From NCBI GenBank assembly GCA_963691705.1, contig OY829542.1, forward strand, positions 40,917,105 through 40,981,104: 64,000 nt of DNA, written 5' to 3'. The notes beneath the pieces are model-generated. The model was not told where the DNA came from. It did not search any database and saw only the letters and a list, made by a program, of their open reading frames with translations. The stretch is from Viola odorata. Lineage: Eukaryota; Streptophyta; Magnoliopsida; Malpighiales; Violaceae. Below, piece by piece: positions 47,201 to 57,996 of the stretch. Position 1 is the first letter of the stretch. The number at the start of each line of letters is the position of its first letter. Both the position numbers and the translations under genes were made by a program.

Positions 47201-48147
47201 ATTATGTACAGACTTGTCAAAAGTGTCAGAAGTTCTCTGAGATTCCTCGACAACCCGCTACAGAGATTTCTGAGATAGTGGCTCCTTGTCCATTCACGAA
47301 ATAGGGGATAGATATCCCGGGCCCATTTCCAAAAGCAAGGTCTCAACTAAAATTCGTAGTCGTGACAGTAGATTACTTCACGAAATGGGCAGAAGCGGAA
47401 GTGGTGGCCAACATCACGACAGAATTTTTTTGGTGTTTCTTCAAACACCAAGTTATCATGCGGTTCGGTGTTCCCTGTGTGCTAGTCAGCGATAACGGAA
47501 CACAATTCACCAGCCAGTTCTTCAGAGATCAGTGCACAGAATTTTAGATCGAACAAAGATTCTCTTCCATGGCTCACCCGCAGACCAACGGTCAAGCAGA
47601 GGTGACGAACCGAAGCATTCTCACTGGCATAAAGAAAAACTTGGAAGGGTCTAAAAAGAAATGGGCAGACGAGCTGCCATATGTGATGTGGGCGTACCGC
47701 ATGACCGTCAAAACTAGTACGGGAGAGACACCTTTCGCATTGGCTTTTGGCACTGAGGCCATCACACCGGTAGAAATCGGTACTATGAGCCTGTGAATGG
47801 CATACTTTAGGGAAGAAACGAATGAGGAGAGGCTACGGGCTAGCCTCGACGTGTTACCAGAATGGCAAGAGGAAGCTCTTCTGAAAATGCTTCATTAGAA
47901 GCAAAGGATGGCACGTTATCACAACAAGCGTGTCAAAGAACGCATGTTGAAAGCAGGCGACCTGGTGCTTAGAGACAAACGAGCCGCCGGACAGCGTATG
48001 TGGAAACTCAGCCCGAACTGGGATGACCCATACCGCGTCACCCGCGTTATCAGAAAGGGAGCGTATCACCTGGAAACACTCGATGGTACTCCCTTACCTA
48101 ACTCTTGGAACGTAGCTCATTTGAAACTATACCATGCTAGAGTCTAA
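44269..48147 (+). pseudogene. Tat pol: protease, RT, two RNase H domains, integrase
   Basis: Order: protease (TLVDNGSAMNLFS, ~44410), RT (CIDFTDLNDACPKDCYPLPR, LDANSGYHQI, MPFGLKNAGATCQR, AYVDDILVKS; 45209-45560), first RNase H (to ~46300), second archaeal-type RNase H (WVVHVDGAKNQELAGA, then NNASEYEALLAGLRIG; ~46388-46900), integrase zinc region (IHEGICGMHASGG, CQKCQKF) and core (VVTVDYFTKWAEAE, SDNGTQF, HPQTNGQAE), and the C-terminus (LKLYHARV, stop at 48145-48147). A frameshift lies in the A-run at ~45369-45377, and at least seven in-frame stops occur. Integrase after RNase H is the Ty3/Gypsy order. Confidence 0.92.
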
Positions 48148-48258
48148 CACACTTTCTGTACCTTTCGTTAATCTCAGCCCTGACTTGTGCTAACGCTCGA
48201 ATAGAGAATATTCTTGTGTATTTTGTGGCTGATTGTGTGCAGATAATAAAGGGTACCA

Positions 48259-48770
48259 GGAGTGAAAAGTCCTATCCTTGTGATGGCCGGTCCTGATCAG
48301 ACGACTCACTAAGTGAGGGCACGCCCTGGCATACCTAAAAACTAGTGTTGGGAGTGAAAAGTCCTATCCTCGTGGCAACTACGCTAACACGGGTGGGCCA
48401 TTGAGACGAGGCACGTCCCGACACCCTCGGGAGTGAAAAGTCCTATCCTTGTGGCAAACTGGGCTAACATAGACGACCCACTAAGACGAGGAACGTCCCG
48501 ACATCTCTAGGAGTGAAAAGTCCTATCCTTGGTAATAACCGTTCTAGTGTAGATGACTCACCAGGAAGAGGCACGCCTAGAGAGATAGTAACTCCATCTT
48601 GGAAGTGAAAATCTTATCCTTGTGATAACCGGGCTAATACAGACGGCTCACTAAGTGAGGGCACGATTCTGGGATGCGAGGTCAACGCATGAAAGTGAAA
48701 AACCTAGCCTTGTGATGGCCTATCCTGATCCGACAACTCACTAAGATGAGGCACTTTCCAGGCCGATCGT
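48259..48770 (+). repeat. Six tandem ~80-92 base repeats downstream of pol
   Basis: Units start near 48259, 48349, 48429, 48509, 48601 and 48691. Each begins GGGAGTGAAAAGTCCTATCC or a variant, and continues with TTGTGG, GACTCACTAAG and GAGGCACG. The last two copies are most diverged. Tandem arrays in this position are known in Tat elements and can seed satellites. Confidence 0.9.
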
Positions 48771-49398
48771 GGAAATAGGGAAACGTGAAGAATCGTAAAA
48801 TTCCAGCAAGTAACGAGATGGGAAATCCCTGGTGAAGATGGCTGGTGGAGAAAGCGATACGAGCGACACCAACGACAACACCCGAGTCGGAGCCGAAAGA
48901 CTCTTACGGGTAATTATTGTCTATTAATACATGTCGTTTTACTAATGACTTCTAATAGAGAATGTGCAACGATATTGTTCAGACAATAAGGAGGTTGATT
49001 CTCTCGCTATCGTGGCTTGGGAAACGTGATTTAAACGATGCGGATATTACGTGTATCTCTGGCCATATTCCCATGGAAAGGGAGACGTCAGAATCTATCT
49101 ACAAGTCATTCTGATCCATTACTTGAGGACATCAACGACAATGCGATTATGCGCTATATATTGCAGAAAGCTGGGAGCAATGGAAATCGCGCTTCTCTTC
49201 TATAAGTCTATTATCTTGAAGGTTATCTACTGAGTGATTATTGAAATGCGCATGCAAGGGTCATGTCGCGATATCTCCCGACGCACCCATCGTCACAACT
49301 CAATAAGGAAAGGAAATTAGTAGCAAACAAAATTATGAAGCCGAATATATGGTTGTTCATAAATACCCCAGAAGGGTTACAAAAGTCTAAAACTTTAA
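48771..49398. other. Non-coding Tat sequence between repeats and inserted element
   Basis: No gene is recognised. A frame at 49051-49233 has no family features. The sequence is moderately GC-rich, like the rest of the Tat interior. Confidence 0.5.
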
Positions 49399-50410
49399 GG
49401 TAGCGTTTGGTTCACGGAATGCTACTTTCCCCCTTGGAATCACTCTCCCGGGAGAATGATACCTGGGAGAGTGATTGAGGGGAATGTCAATTTTTTGTGT
49501 TTGGTTGAGATTTAAGATTCCCGGGAAAGTAACATTATTGTGTTTGTTTTTTACTTGGGAATCCTCAAGAAAAGTAAAAAAAAAGACTATTTTATCCTTT
49601 TGTTAGGTATTTTTTGTTATCTTGTTAGGTGTCTAAATATTCTTTTCTATATATATTGTGTTACACAGTTTTCTCTAAACACGTTAGACTTTCTCTCTAT
49701 TTAATTATCTTTCAACAATTAAAATATCAAATGAGTTTGTTTTATGACTATGTTTTTTGCAGGTTAAAGAACATGACAAATGACATAACCTTCATATTAG
49801 AGTCTTTGAAAATTTAAGCAAAGTATGACACATTGTTCTAGCAATGCAAAAAAAACATAATTGCAACAATAGACAAATCTAGGATATGGATTTCTTGGAT
49901 GATTTATTCCTGTTTCTAACCGTATTTTCTTCTACATATTATTATTTACATCATTACTATGTATTTTTTATGTGATTATTATAATTTTGATGTAATTATT
50001 ATAATTTTGATGTAATTAATATAATTTATTTTTATGTATTTATTATATTTTTTATGTAATTAATTATAATTTTTGTGTAATTAATATAATTTTTGTGTAA
50101 TTAATATAATTTGGCGAAGTTTTAGAAAATAGAGAAGAAAGAAGATGCTTTATTAGGTTAATGTTTTTATAATTAGTTTTGGATAAATATGTCATTTAAC
50201 AAAAAAAAATTACTTTCCTAGTGGGGGGAATCACTCTCCCCACCCCCTAGCCAAGGAATCACTTTCCCCCATTTTTGGGAAAGTCAAGGCAGTCAAGGAA
50301 AGTTGGATTCCGGGGGAAAGTGATTCCTTGTCACAACCAAACACAATAAAGCTTGGAATCTCAGATTCCCGAGTTACTTTCCTCCCTGATTCCGCCAACC
50401 AAACACTACC
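49399..50410. mobile_element. PIF/Harbinger-like non-autonomous element inside Tat
   Basis: The ends GGTAGCGTTTGGTT and the complement GGTAGTGTTTGGTT form an inverted repeat, with TAA on both sides (49396-49398 and 50411-50413). The first and last ~120 bases are related inverted stretches (GGGAATCACTCTCCC-type sequence on both arms). The middle is AT-rich, with a GTGTAATTAATATAATTT unit repeated at ~50035-50110. No transposase is encoded. Confidence 0.8.
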
Positions 50411-50540
50411 TAAGGTTCAAGAGACAAGGACAAAAATGGACGACTCTTGAGCAACAAACAGAGTAATAACGCTTGGCATAGGCCGACCCTACAAACTTCC
50501 CCGACTCTTGTAGCCCTTTGCCTTGGCTTGACGGAAGCCC

Positions 50541-52831
50541 TCATCCGTGAGATGCACGGACTTCTTCAGGAAAGCGGCAGAAAAGGGCATCACCGCGGTA
50601 CGCCTCTTCTCCATGAATCTCTGAGAAGCAGTTGGCCATGATAGCGGTAGTGTTCTCAACATACCACATGCATTTCTCTGCCGTCTCTCCCTCTAGTGCC
50701 GTTTTCTCTGCCATCAATGCTGTCTTTTCCTCTTCCAACGTGGCACTCCTGGTTTTCTCAGCAGACGCCTGCTCTTGCGCCTCTCTCTGTTCCTTCCGGG
50801 CCATCGCCAAGGCCAGTAGTAAATTCTGGCGTTCCTTCAATAACCTCTCTTTCTCCTCTTTCTCCTTAGAAAGTCCGTCTAAGGAGGCGAAAAGGGTAGC
50901 GACCTTATACGACATGTGCTCCTCCCAGTAATGAAACTCAGAGAAATAAGTAAAGAGCTTGGAGCGCAATGAGCTTACCTGTGCATCCGCGGGTCGAGAA
51001 AGGAAGGCCTCCCGCTCCTCGGGGGACATTAACGCATATGCAACCAAGAGAGAAGAAACTTCGACAGAACTGTCGCCCCCGACAGCCGCAAACCCGAAAC
51101 TACGTAGTTTGGCCAAGTCAACCTGATGAGTGATAGGACCGGATTCGCCCATCGAACTCAGGTCGGCCATGAGGTGAGGCGCGACAACCCCTCCCCCTAA
51201 GTGCCGAAGCATCAGGGTGCCAGAAGGAATAAAAACCACGGTAGAGGGAGAGGGAGGTTGGTGAGAAGAAGTACCCACATGAAGTCCGAAGGAACCATGA
51301 GGTGAGAAACCAGATAAATCTTCGCTAAAGCCCAAACCACTGGAAAAGGGAGGAGTCGAGGTGTCAAAGGAATGCAGTGAGGATTCAAAGGCCCCTCAAC
51401 CACTAAGGCCCCCGAGAAAATTAGAAGATTGATCCCCAGAAGGCATCGTGGGGTCAACGGTGACGTTGTGTTCCCCCCCGGTATCAGCGTGACCCATCAG
51501 CGGGCTCGTGCGCCCCGCGTCAGGTCGCGTCCTCTTCGCAGGACGAGCCAGTATGTGGCTCAAGTTCATGGTAATGCCCTACAGAGAAAAATGCAGTGAG
51601 GGATAAGAAAATAAGAGAAAAATCAAAAATTATATTAAAAGGCAATGGGTGAGGTAACGCATTTATGAAAGAAATGTTTACCGCAATGATATCGTTAACA
51701 GACGCTTCAGAGGAAGCTTCCGCGTCTGGAGACGGAGGGAGAGCGGCAACGCTTCTCATCCTTTTCTTTCTCTTTCCTTTTGGTGGTGCCCTGGAGGAGG
51801 AGGCCTGAGCAGGGTAGGCGGCAACAGACATGACAGGAACACCCAGAGGAATAGTAGCAGATTCCTCACCAATTGGGGAAGACGACGCCTGAATGAGACT
51901 CGCGGTAGTGACAGGCGGTACAGTCGGATTAACCGCGGCTATAGCAGCGGCAGCGGCAGCGGCGACAATAACTTCTTCTTTTTCCCTCATTTGTTGAACC
52001 CTTCTTAGCCGTTTCCTGACGCTCTCGGGCTTCCGGTTGGGATCGGTTGCTGCATAATCATGAGATAAGGTTAGCGTTAGTACAGACTACGACAAAGAAG
52101 AAAACAACGCAACACTCACGTTTGATGCAAGTTTGGATGTCCATCCCACATGCCAAGTTGCGAGTATGAACACTGATTTCCAGCTGGAGTAGTTTGTCCA
52201 ACCAGCCTCGATCAGGCTGGCGGAGTGCCTCCCGCCGACCCCAGGCACTATCCTTGACGTCTTGATTAAAACCAGATCACCACCAAGGGTCAGGCTGATC
52301 AGGAAGCTCAATAACAAAAAATCCCTTTTTCCAATCTTCAATGGAAGACTCAAGGTGAAGGAGTTTTCAGGTGAAGTTCTTAAGCGAGTCATCGTTATAA
52401 TGGGGCAATATCGCTATCACACCCCGACGATTGTACAGTTTGAAAAGAGATTTAAGCAGCAAAAGGGAAGGAGAGTTAATCCCTTTGTACTTGCAAAGTT
52501 CTAGAAAGGCATAAACACAACAATATGTGTTTGGGGTTAACTGAATAGGATTCAGATCAAGAGCAGTAAGCAACTGTTTCACAAAGGAATCAACAGGAAA
52601 CCGGAAACCGTAACGAAATATCTGGGCATATAGAACCCTACGATTACCGGTCAAAATGCTATTCAGGCGTAATGATTCAGGGGCAACGGAGACCGTATAA
52701 CCCTTCGAAATATTAGCATGATGATCGACTAGATGCTTATTAAGAACGGTTAAAGAAGTAATGCTACTAATGGTATTTTCAATCTTTTCCTCGTCAATGG
52801 ATTTAGACTCAGAGCGACGAGTCCTAGTCAT
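50541..52831 (-). pseudogene. Antisense gene B of the Tat element (plant gypsy-type transposon family)
   Basis: Three minus-strand exons are visible: 52831-52120 (MTRTRRSESKSIDEEKIENT, core RYGFRFPVDSFVKQLLTALD, then LTPNTYCCVYAFLELCKYKG), 52049-51682 (Ala-rich and basic, VRKRLRR, GKRKKRMR) and 51578-50541. The last has a Ser/Pro/Gly-rich part, then a long coiled coil (GLSKEKEEKERLLKERQNLL, ending EEEKTALMAEKTALEGETAE). Donor and acceptor signals fit GT-AG. TATAAAA lies at 53010-53004 upstream. Stops at ~52365 and ~52265 in exon 1 and at ~51400 break it. The core resembles the 'putative gypsy type transposon' family (PF04195, from memory). The function is unknown. Confidence 0.65.
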
Positions 52832-53010
52832 GGCAGAAATGAAGGCTAAAAGGATGAAGAATACGGCAGGAGCAAACGAGAAATACCTTTCTAAGGAGAG
52901 GAACTCTCAACGCCCAAACGATGAAAAGGAGAAACAGAAGCCGACTCAGAAGAATATGGAAAGAGTAAAATGACAAAAGTGGAAAAAAGAAACAAGTGTT
53001 AGGTTTTATA

Positions 53011-53478
53011 GTCTCAGAAGTCAAGTAAAACGAATGTTGTAACAGTCGTCACGGCGTCTCAAGGAACAGGCATAGGTAATGAGTACGATTCTTGAGAAGT
53101 GAGAAGGCACTTTGATCTCACCAATTCCTAGGGCACGCTAACCCTTGGCGCCCTTATAAGTTGACACGTGTCTATTGAATCATCATGACTCCTCCGTCAC
53201 ATTAATGAGGAAATCCTGAGCATTAAATGCTCTGAAAAGAAGAATCGATTTTCAAAACAAGATAGATGCAATGGCACGATGACGTGGCGACTGAGCGACA
53301 ATCGAACTAGTAGCTAACAAGATAACGTAAAAAAGCAGAATAAAGATTATTTGTTCAAAAAAGAATTACAAACAACAATACGGGGCAAGCGTCATTGATT
53401 ATTACAAACTAAATCAAGCCAATGGTCGGTAGGAGAAATACAAGAAATGAAGTCCTCTCTGTCGCCAACCCTATCTGA
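53011..53478. other. Intergenic region between antisense genes A and B
   Basis: It is non-coding and holds the presumed promoter side of gene B and the 3' side of gene A. A CACGTG core lies at ~53165 (TGACACGTGTC). No repeat was recognised. Confidence 0.4.
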
Positions 53479-55483
53479 TCATGGGAACGCCTTAGTCATC
53501 TTTGGAGAAACCTTCGCCAGGTCCACATCCCGGGCCGATATCTCTTCACGAAGGAAAGAGTTTCTTTTGTCAGCCGTCACTAACTCAGCCTTAGCCACCG
53601 CCAATTCCGCTTCTCAAAGTTCTGCTTTGGCCTTCCCCTTTGATTTTTCCATTGCAAGCTCGGCGCGACAATCATTCAGCTCTGCCTGGGTACGACTTTG
53701 AAGCTGAGTCAACTCCGTCACCTTGGTCAGAGCGGCATCTAACTACTCTTTTAAGCCGGGGGAACCTCAAAGTTTGTTACCATGGGCGCCCAGAAAATAA
53801 TGCATTTCGCGAAAGCTGGCAAGAGTGTTATTTAGAACCCGAACACGTTGGATATCGGGGGGAAGCCGCAATAATTCCTCCTTGGCTTTGGGAGAGCCAA
53901 ATATCTCACCCACTAGGGGGCCTACCAGCTGGTCTCGTGATAGCGGGTCTGATATCCCCAAAGCACGAAGTTCGTGAGTACCAAAGGTGGACAGATCTAG
54001 GCGGTAAGAAGAGACTCCCCCTTGGGAGTCCGAAGGAGAAAGGTTAGTGACAAAAGGAGGAGAGCAACTTTCGATGGAATCGCCGAGGCCAGAAATGGAT
54101 ATGAAGAGTAATGGTTGAGGGCTCCTTGGTGAAGGGATGGAAGGAATGCTCGAGTCGGGAGACGGCGCGACCACGTCAGGAATATAAGAGGAAATGGGAG
54201 AGTTAGGGACGTCAATCGGTGGAGCCTAGTCTGGCACCAATGGGTATTCAGCGACCTCGGGGGGGATGACCGTCGACGCCTCGGTGACCTTTGTCGCTAG
54301 AGAAGTATTCACCACGGTAGAAGCGTCGACGCTTGTGAATGGGACTTCATTGACTTTTTTCGAGGAAATCCTAGCAGATTGAGCGGTTTTCTCAACTCTA
54401 AGTTTTTTCCGCTGCGCCGCGGAAGCATGGAGAAGCCCTATCTCGAGGTCCATATCCTCGTTGTCGCTCTCAGCTATCTTAGTTTCTGGTTGGCCCGTGG
54501 TCGTTCTCTTGCTTCGATCCGGTAGCCAATTGTTGAGAAAACTAGAGGCCCGAGCGGGAATATCGCGCCCTCTCGCGGCAACTGTCTTAGTCCTCATCTT
54601 TTTTTGCGAAGCAGCTTGACGGCTGGAACTCTCGGGCGGGGGAGAGGCCGGTAGCGTTTGAAGCGGTGTTACGTTTAAAGGAACGGTATTCATGCCAGGC
54701 GGTCGGTCTTCAGTATCTTCTGCCACCAAGACATGTTAGAGTAGTGAGCAAGTCGAAATGATAACACAAAAAAGGAAACTCACCTATAATACACTCCGTC
54801 ATAAGCCGGTACAGGGTAAATTCTTGGATGTGGAAGGAGAAATTTATGTCTAGCAAGACGATAGCCTGATGTAACTCTTCCCTAGACAACACTGCTGGGT
54901 TTACCCAAATGGAATCGACAAGCCCGCTGTTAAAGCCCCTAGGCCAAGGGCGGAAAGGAAGACTAACAATGAAGAAGACACTTTTCCAATCCTCTACAGT
55001 CCCCTCATAGCCCTTGAACCTCTGCCAGAATGACTGTGCGAACGCGTCATTCCATCTCGGGGCGATATCAACCAAATAGTTGCGACACTTGAAACTAAAA
55101 ATTTTACAGAATAAATTGACAGACGGAGTAAGTATACCCTGCAATTCACAAGCGCGAAGAAAGGCATAAATTCCACACCAAGAGGAAGAGGTTATCTGAG
55201 CTGGGTTGATATCATACTGACGCAGCAACTTCTTTACAGACTCATGAATGGGAAAGCGAAATCCATAAAGGAACATCTTAAAATAGACCATCCTATCACT
55301 CTTGGACAAGGGGTCATGAAGCCATTGACCCACTTCAGGAATCCTAACGGAAAAACCAGGAGGAAAGGTGATACCCTGACCCTCCAACGCAACCTTCAGA
55401 ACTGCGTCGCAAGTAAAAAGACTGGGTGTTCTCTCAATTTTTGGGTCTATAGGCATCTGAAGACCCTTAGGGTCTCTAGTCAT
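53479..55483 (-). pseudogene. Antisense gene A of the Tat element, diverged copy of gene B
   Basis: Exon 1 (55483-54784) starts MTRDPKGLQMPIDPK and contains LYGFRFPIHESVKKLLRQYD, ITSSSWCGIYAFLRACELQG and EDWKSVFFIVSLPFRPWPRG. Exon 2 (54719-53479) is Ser/Pro-rich and basic, then PKAKEELLRLPPDIQRVRVL and a C-terminal coiled coil (KVTELTQLQSRTQAELNDCR). The intron position equals that of gene B. In-frame stops occur at 54226, 53767, ~53734 and ~53607. A frame further upstream (from 55645) adds a hydrophobic stretch, MKFFLIVLSLLLLPLFEG, that looks like a signal peptide, but the copy B start argues for the MTRD start. Confidence 0.65.
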
Positions 55484-55645
55484 GCGCATAATAAGCCAAT
55501 GAGAAGAAAATCTGAGGAAAATGGAGCAAAAATACATGGAATAAGAAGGCAGTGTGTAGGCCGCCGCCGCCGATGAGCGGTTGAAGAAATTTCCTTCGAA
55601 TAAAGGAAGAAGCAAAAGAGAGAGGACGATGAGGAAGAATTTCAA

Positions 55646-55964
55646 AGCGCGGGCAAAAGTGTTAAAAGAAAACAGTGGTTCCCTTTTAAAGGTTGACCTG
55701 AGTACCCAACAGCCTGTGAAAACGAGACGCGTGCAAAACAGAAAGTGACACGTGGAAAAACCACAGAAGGATATTTATGACTAAGCATTTATATCCTCGA
55801 AGAAAGACAACCACTGACTAGAGGCTGACAGCACGGTCACATCAAGCGGTAGCTCGCTTCTCAGCGATAACTAACTAAGTGCGGAAGGAGTTAACGCGAA
55901 AAGGCGACTAAGAAAAGGAGGAAAATGAAAAGCGTAATTTTATTCCATAAAGGCCGTAAGACAT
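55646..55964. other. Region upstream of antisense gene A
   Basis: It is non-coding. The minus strand has TTTAAAAGG at ~55691-55683 as a possible TATA box, and a CACGTG core at ~55751 (GACACGTGG). Presumed promoter of gene A. Confidence 0.35.
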
Positions 55965-56414
55965 CTACAAAAAGGCACGGTATGCAGAATTAATCATCAT
56001 CAGGCCAATAGGAAGGCCAATAGCAGTATTCCTCATCCGAGGACGGAAACTCCTCAGCAATACGCGGGAAGGTTCCTCGGCGTGCCTCGCCTGACCCAGT
56101 TTTAGCGAACTTGGCTCTCCTTTGACAGTAAGGGCCGCGATGTCAGCACCGATACCGCTGGCAGAACTCCTCTCCATGGAGCGACTGACGTGAGGAAATA
56201 GAACGTCACCTTTCTAAATAGGTGGGACATAAATGAGAGGAGACGAGTCGACCGTCTTCGAAGTCCTTCTTTTCCCCGACCTCTTACGACTTTTACGGCA
56301 AGAAAGTCGCCTCTTCAGGCATGAGGGTGAAGGAGGATTATCAGAATCTGGTGAGGTTGGAGGAGTTGGGGGAGAGCCGCATTCCACAAGGTCTAAAGAG
56401 TATGAATCGGCCAT
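55965..56414 (-). pseudogene. Small antisense ORF 2 of the Tat element
   Basis: It starts MADSYSLDLVECGSPPTPPT, is Ser/Pro-rich and then strongly basic (RRLSCRKSRKRSGKRRTSK). It reaches a TAG at 56214-56216 and continues open in the same frame to 55965. In the neighbouring frame the final part reads RAKFAKTGSGEARRGTFPRI and ends DEEYCYWPSYWPDDD, so a frameshift is likely. A TATA-like CTATTTAATG lies upstream at ~56491-56482. The family is not recognised; the basic stretch looks like a nuclear localisation signal. Confidence 0.4.
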
Positions 56415-56893
56415 GAAACTGCAAATGATTTTGACAAGAAAATATGAGAAAAAGATGAATAGAAAAAGGGAGAGAAAATCCCATTAAATAGCTGAGGAGG
56501 AGGTGCTTTTCCATCTTCCCGCACAATTTTTGAGAAAATTGGTACGTTTTGAAAACAAGCTAAATTGCAGAATTGAGTTCTGTGATCCTGCCTATTGGAA
56601 GTTCTCCCTGATCGATAGGCATCGAAAAACCGCCCAATCAGTTGATACTGAAGAGGCGGCACGAAATTAATGCAGAACGGTTCGCGAGGATAACCGCCAC
56701 CAAAGTCCAACTGAGGACGGGCCCATTTTCAGTTGGGCTGATGTGGCAATCAACCGAAATGTCAACTGGCACATGGCAAAAAGAAACGGTGACTCCAATA
56801 AAGAAAGATATTTTATTTATTCATCTATGGCCTAACGGCCTGGGCATACATTTATACAAAGAAAAGAAAAGGTAGAACGACGACGGTGGACAG
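56415..56893. other. Non-coding stretch between antisense ORFs 1 and 2
   Basis: No coding region is recognised. A TTATTTATTCAT stretch near 56812 could be a terminator region for antisense ORF 1. It holds the presumed promoter of antisense ORF 2. Confidence 0.35.
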
Positions 56894-57277
56894 TCAAGCC
56901 TGGGATCCAGCATCATCATCCTTTGGCAGAGTAGGGACCTCCCTCAAAACGTCCGACACAGAGGTCAGCTCGGCAGAAGAAATCCTCATGTCCTTCAAGC
57001 AGCAGTTCAGCAGATCCTTCCTTTGCTGCAGCATAGTGATCACCACCTCAATGCGGGAGACAACAACAACCAACTTGGACACACACTCTAGAGGACTGAA
57101 ATCCTCCAGAGAAGCCGCACCAAGCTTGCACCGAAGGGGAGTCAGCATCCCTTGAAGCTCCAAAACGTCCTCGGACGTCTTGATTAGTATATTTTCCAGA
57201 AAGCCAACGTCACCATCGTTGAGATTCTTCAGGGTGTGCGTTTTGGAGATCAGAAAGTTCTTGGTAAGACTGTCCAT
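56894..57277 (-). CDS. Small antisense ORF 1 of the Tat element, intact
   Basis: An uninterrupted 127-residue frame starts MDSLTKNFLISKTHTLKNLN, is predicted all-helical (FLENILIKTSEDVLELQGML, VVVVSRIEVVITMLQQRKDL) and ends acidic (LPKDDDAGSQA). TATAAAT lies at 57343-57337, about 60 bases upstream of the ATG. I do not recognise the family. It is the only antisense unit without a stop or frameshift, although its shortness makes that less telling. Confidence 0.5.
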   Translation of the reverse strand: MDSLTKNFLISKTHTLKNLNDGDVGFLENILIKTSEDVLELQGMLTPLRCKLGAASLEDFSPLECVSKLVVVVSRIEVVITMLQQRKDLLNCCLKDMRISSAELTSVSDVLREVPTLPKDDDAGSQA

Positions 57278-57483
57278 GATGCAAATACGAAGAAGAAATG
57301 CTAAAAAGATGCGTAATTGGTGCAAAGAAAATTTGAATTTATAAGTCTCAAGAAAAGGCGATAAAAGATGTGCTTCTCGAGGACCGAGCCACCCGATATC
57401 GCACGAGTCGACATGCATAATCTGAACGGAAGCTAAAATGATAGCCCTTGGTAAACACTCGGGCTCATTTTCAGTTGGGCTTA

Positions 57484-57991
57484 TGATAACAATTAAGGCT
57501 ACCCCAAGGGTATTATCGTCCTTGTATCATTGGAAAGGCTGGAATCCTACCGCGCCAGCCGGGGGTTAGCCGAGGGAGGTTGACGCCCTTTAGCTAGCAA
57601 GGAGCTCTGGGATAGTCGACATCACCGGGGGGGGGGGTCTCACTCGTCATCCACCTACGCGCACGGCGCTATCCTATCCCAGGACAGCTATGATGTCACT
57701 GGAAGTTGTCGCATATGACGTCACTTGAGGCGTTATCTCCCCCGATAATGCCTTCCACTAAAATTAACTCCCTCGTGCGGCCTATAAATACCCCACCATT
57801 TAAAACGCAAGGTAAGCCTAAGATCGCTACTGGAACCTCTGCTATTTTGAACAACTGTACTAACTTAAGCATTGGAGTGTCTACGCCGGAGCCCTCCCTC
57901 CGGCGCTTTGCAGGTACATTCGACGGCAACCACAGTGACTCTGATCGGCCCCACCTCCACTTCCGGCTCCCTAGAACTTCGAATCTTATCA
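57484..57991 (+). mobile_element. 3' LTR of the Tat element
   Basis: This is a 508-base partner of 41754-42245, with the TATA box at 57783-57790. It is preceded by TTTTCAGTTGGGCTTA rather than a strong polypurine tract. It is followed by AATAT, identical to the left flank. Confidence 0.92.
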
Positions 57992-57996
57992 AATAT

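Larger units (their letters stand above)
41754..57991 (+). mobile_element. Complete 16.2 kb Gypsy element of the Tat lineage
   Basis: Two LTRs (41754-42245 and 57484-57991) are flanked by a perfect five-base duplication AATAT (41749-41753 and 57992-57996). A primer-site-like TTGGTGCTTTTATTGAGAGC follows the 5' LTR. Gag and pol are on the plus strand with two RNase H domains, a hallmark of the Tat lineage. About 7 kb between pol and the 3' LTR carries minus-strand genes. An antisense ORF in this position is known from Retand-type Tat elements; here there are four units. Confidence 0.92.

Noticed and set aside
48259..48770. CRISPR-like array
   Set aside because: Units are long (~80-92 bases) and diverge gradually with no unique spacers. 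They are tandem repeats of a plant retrotransposon.
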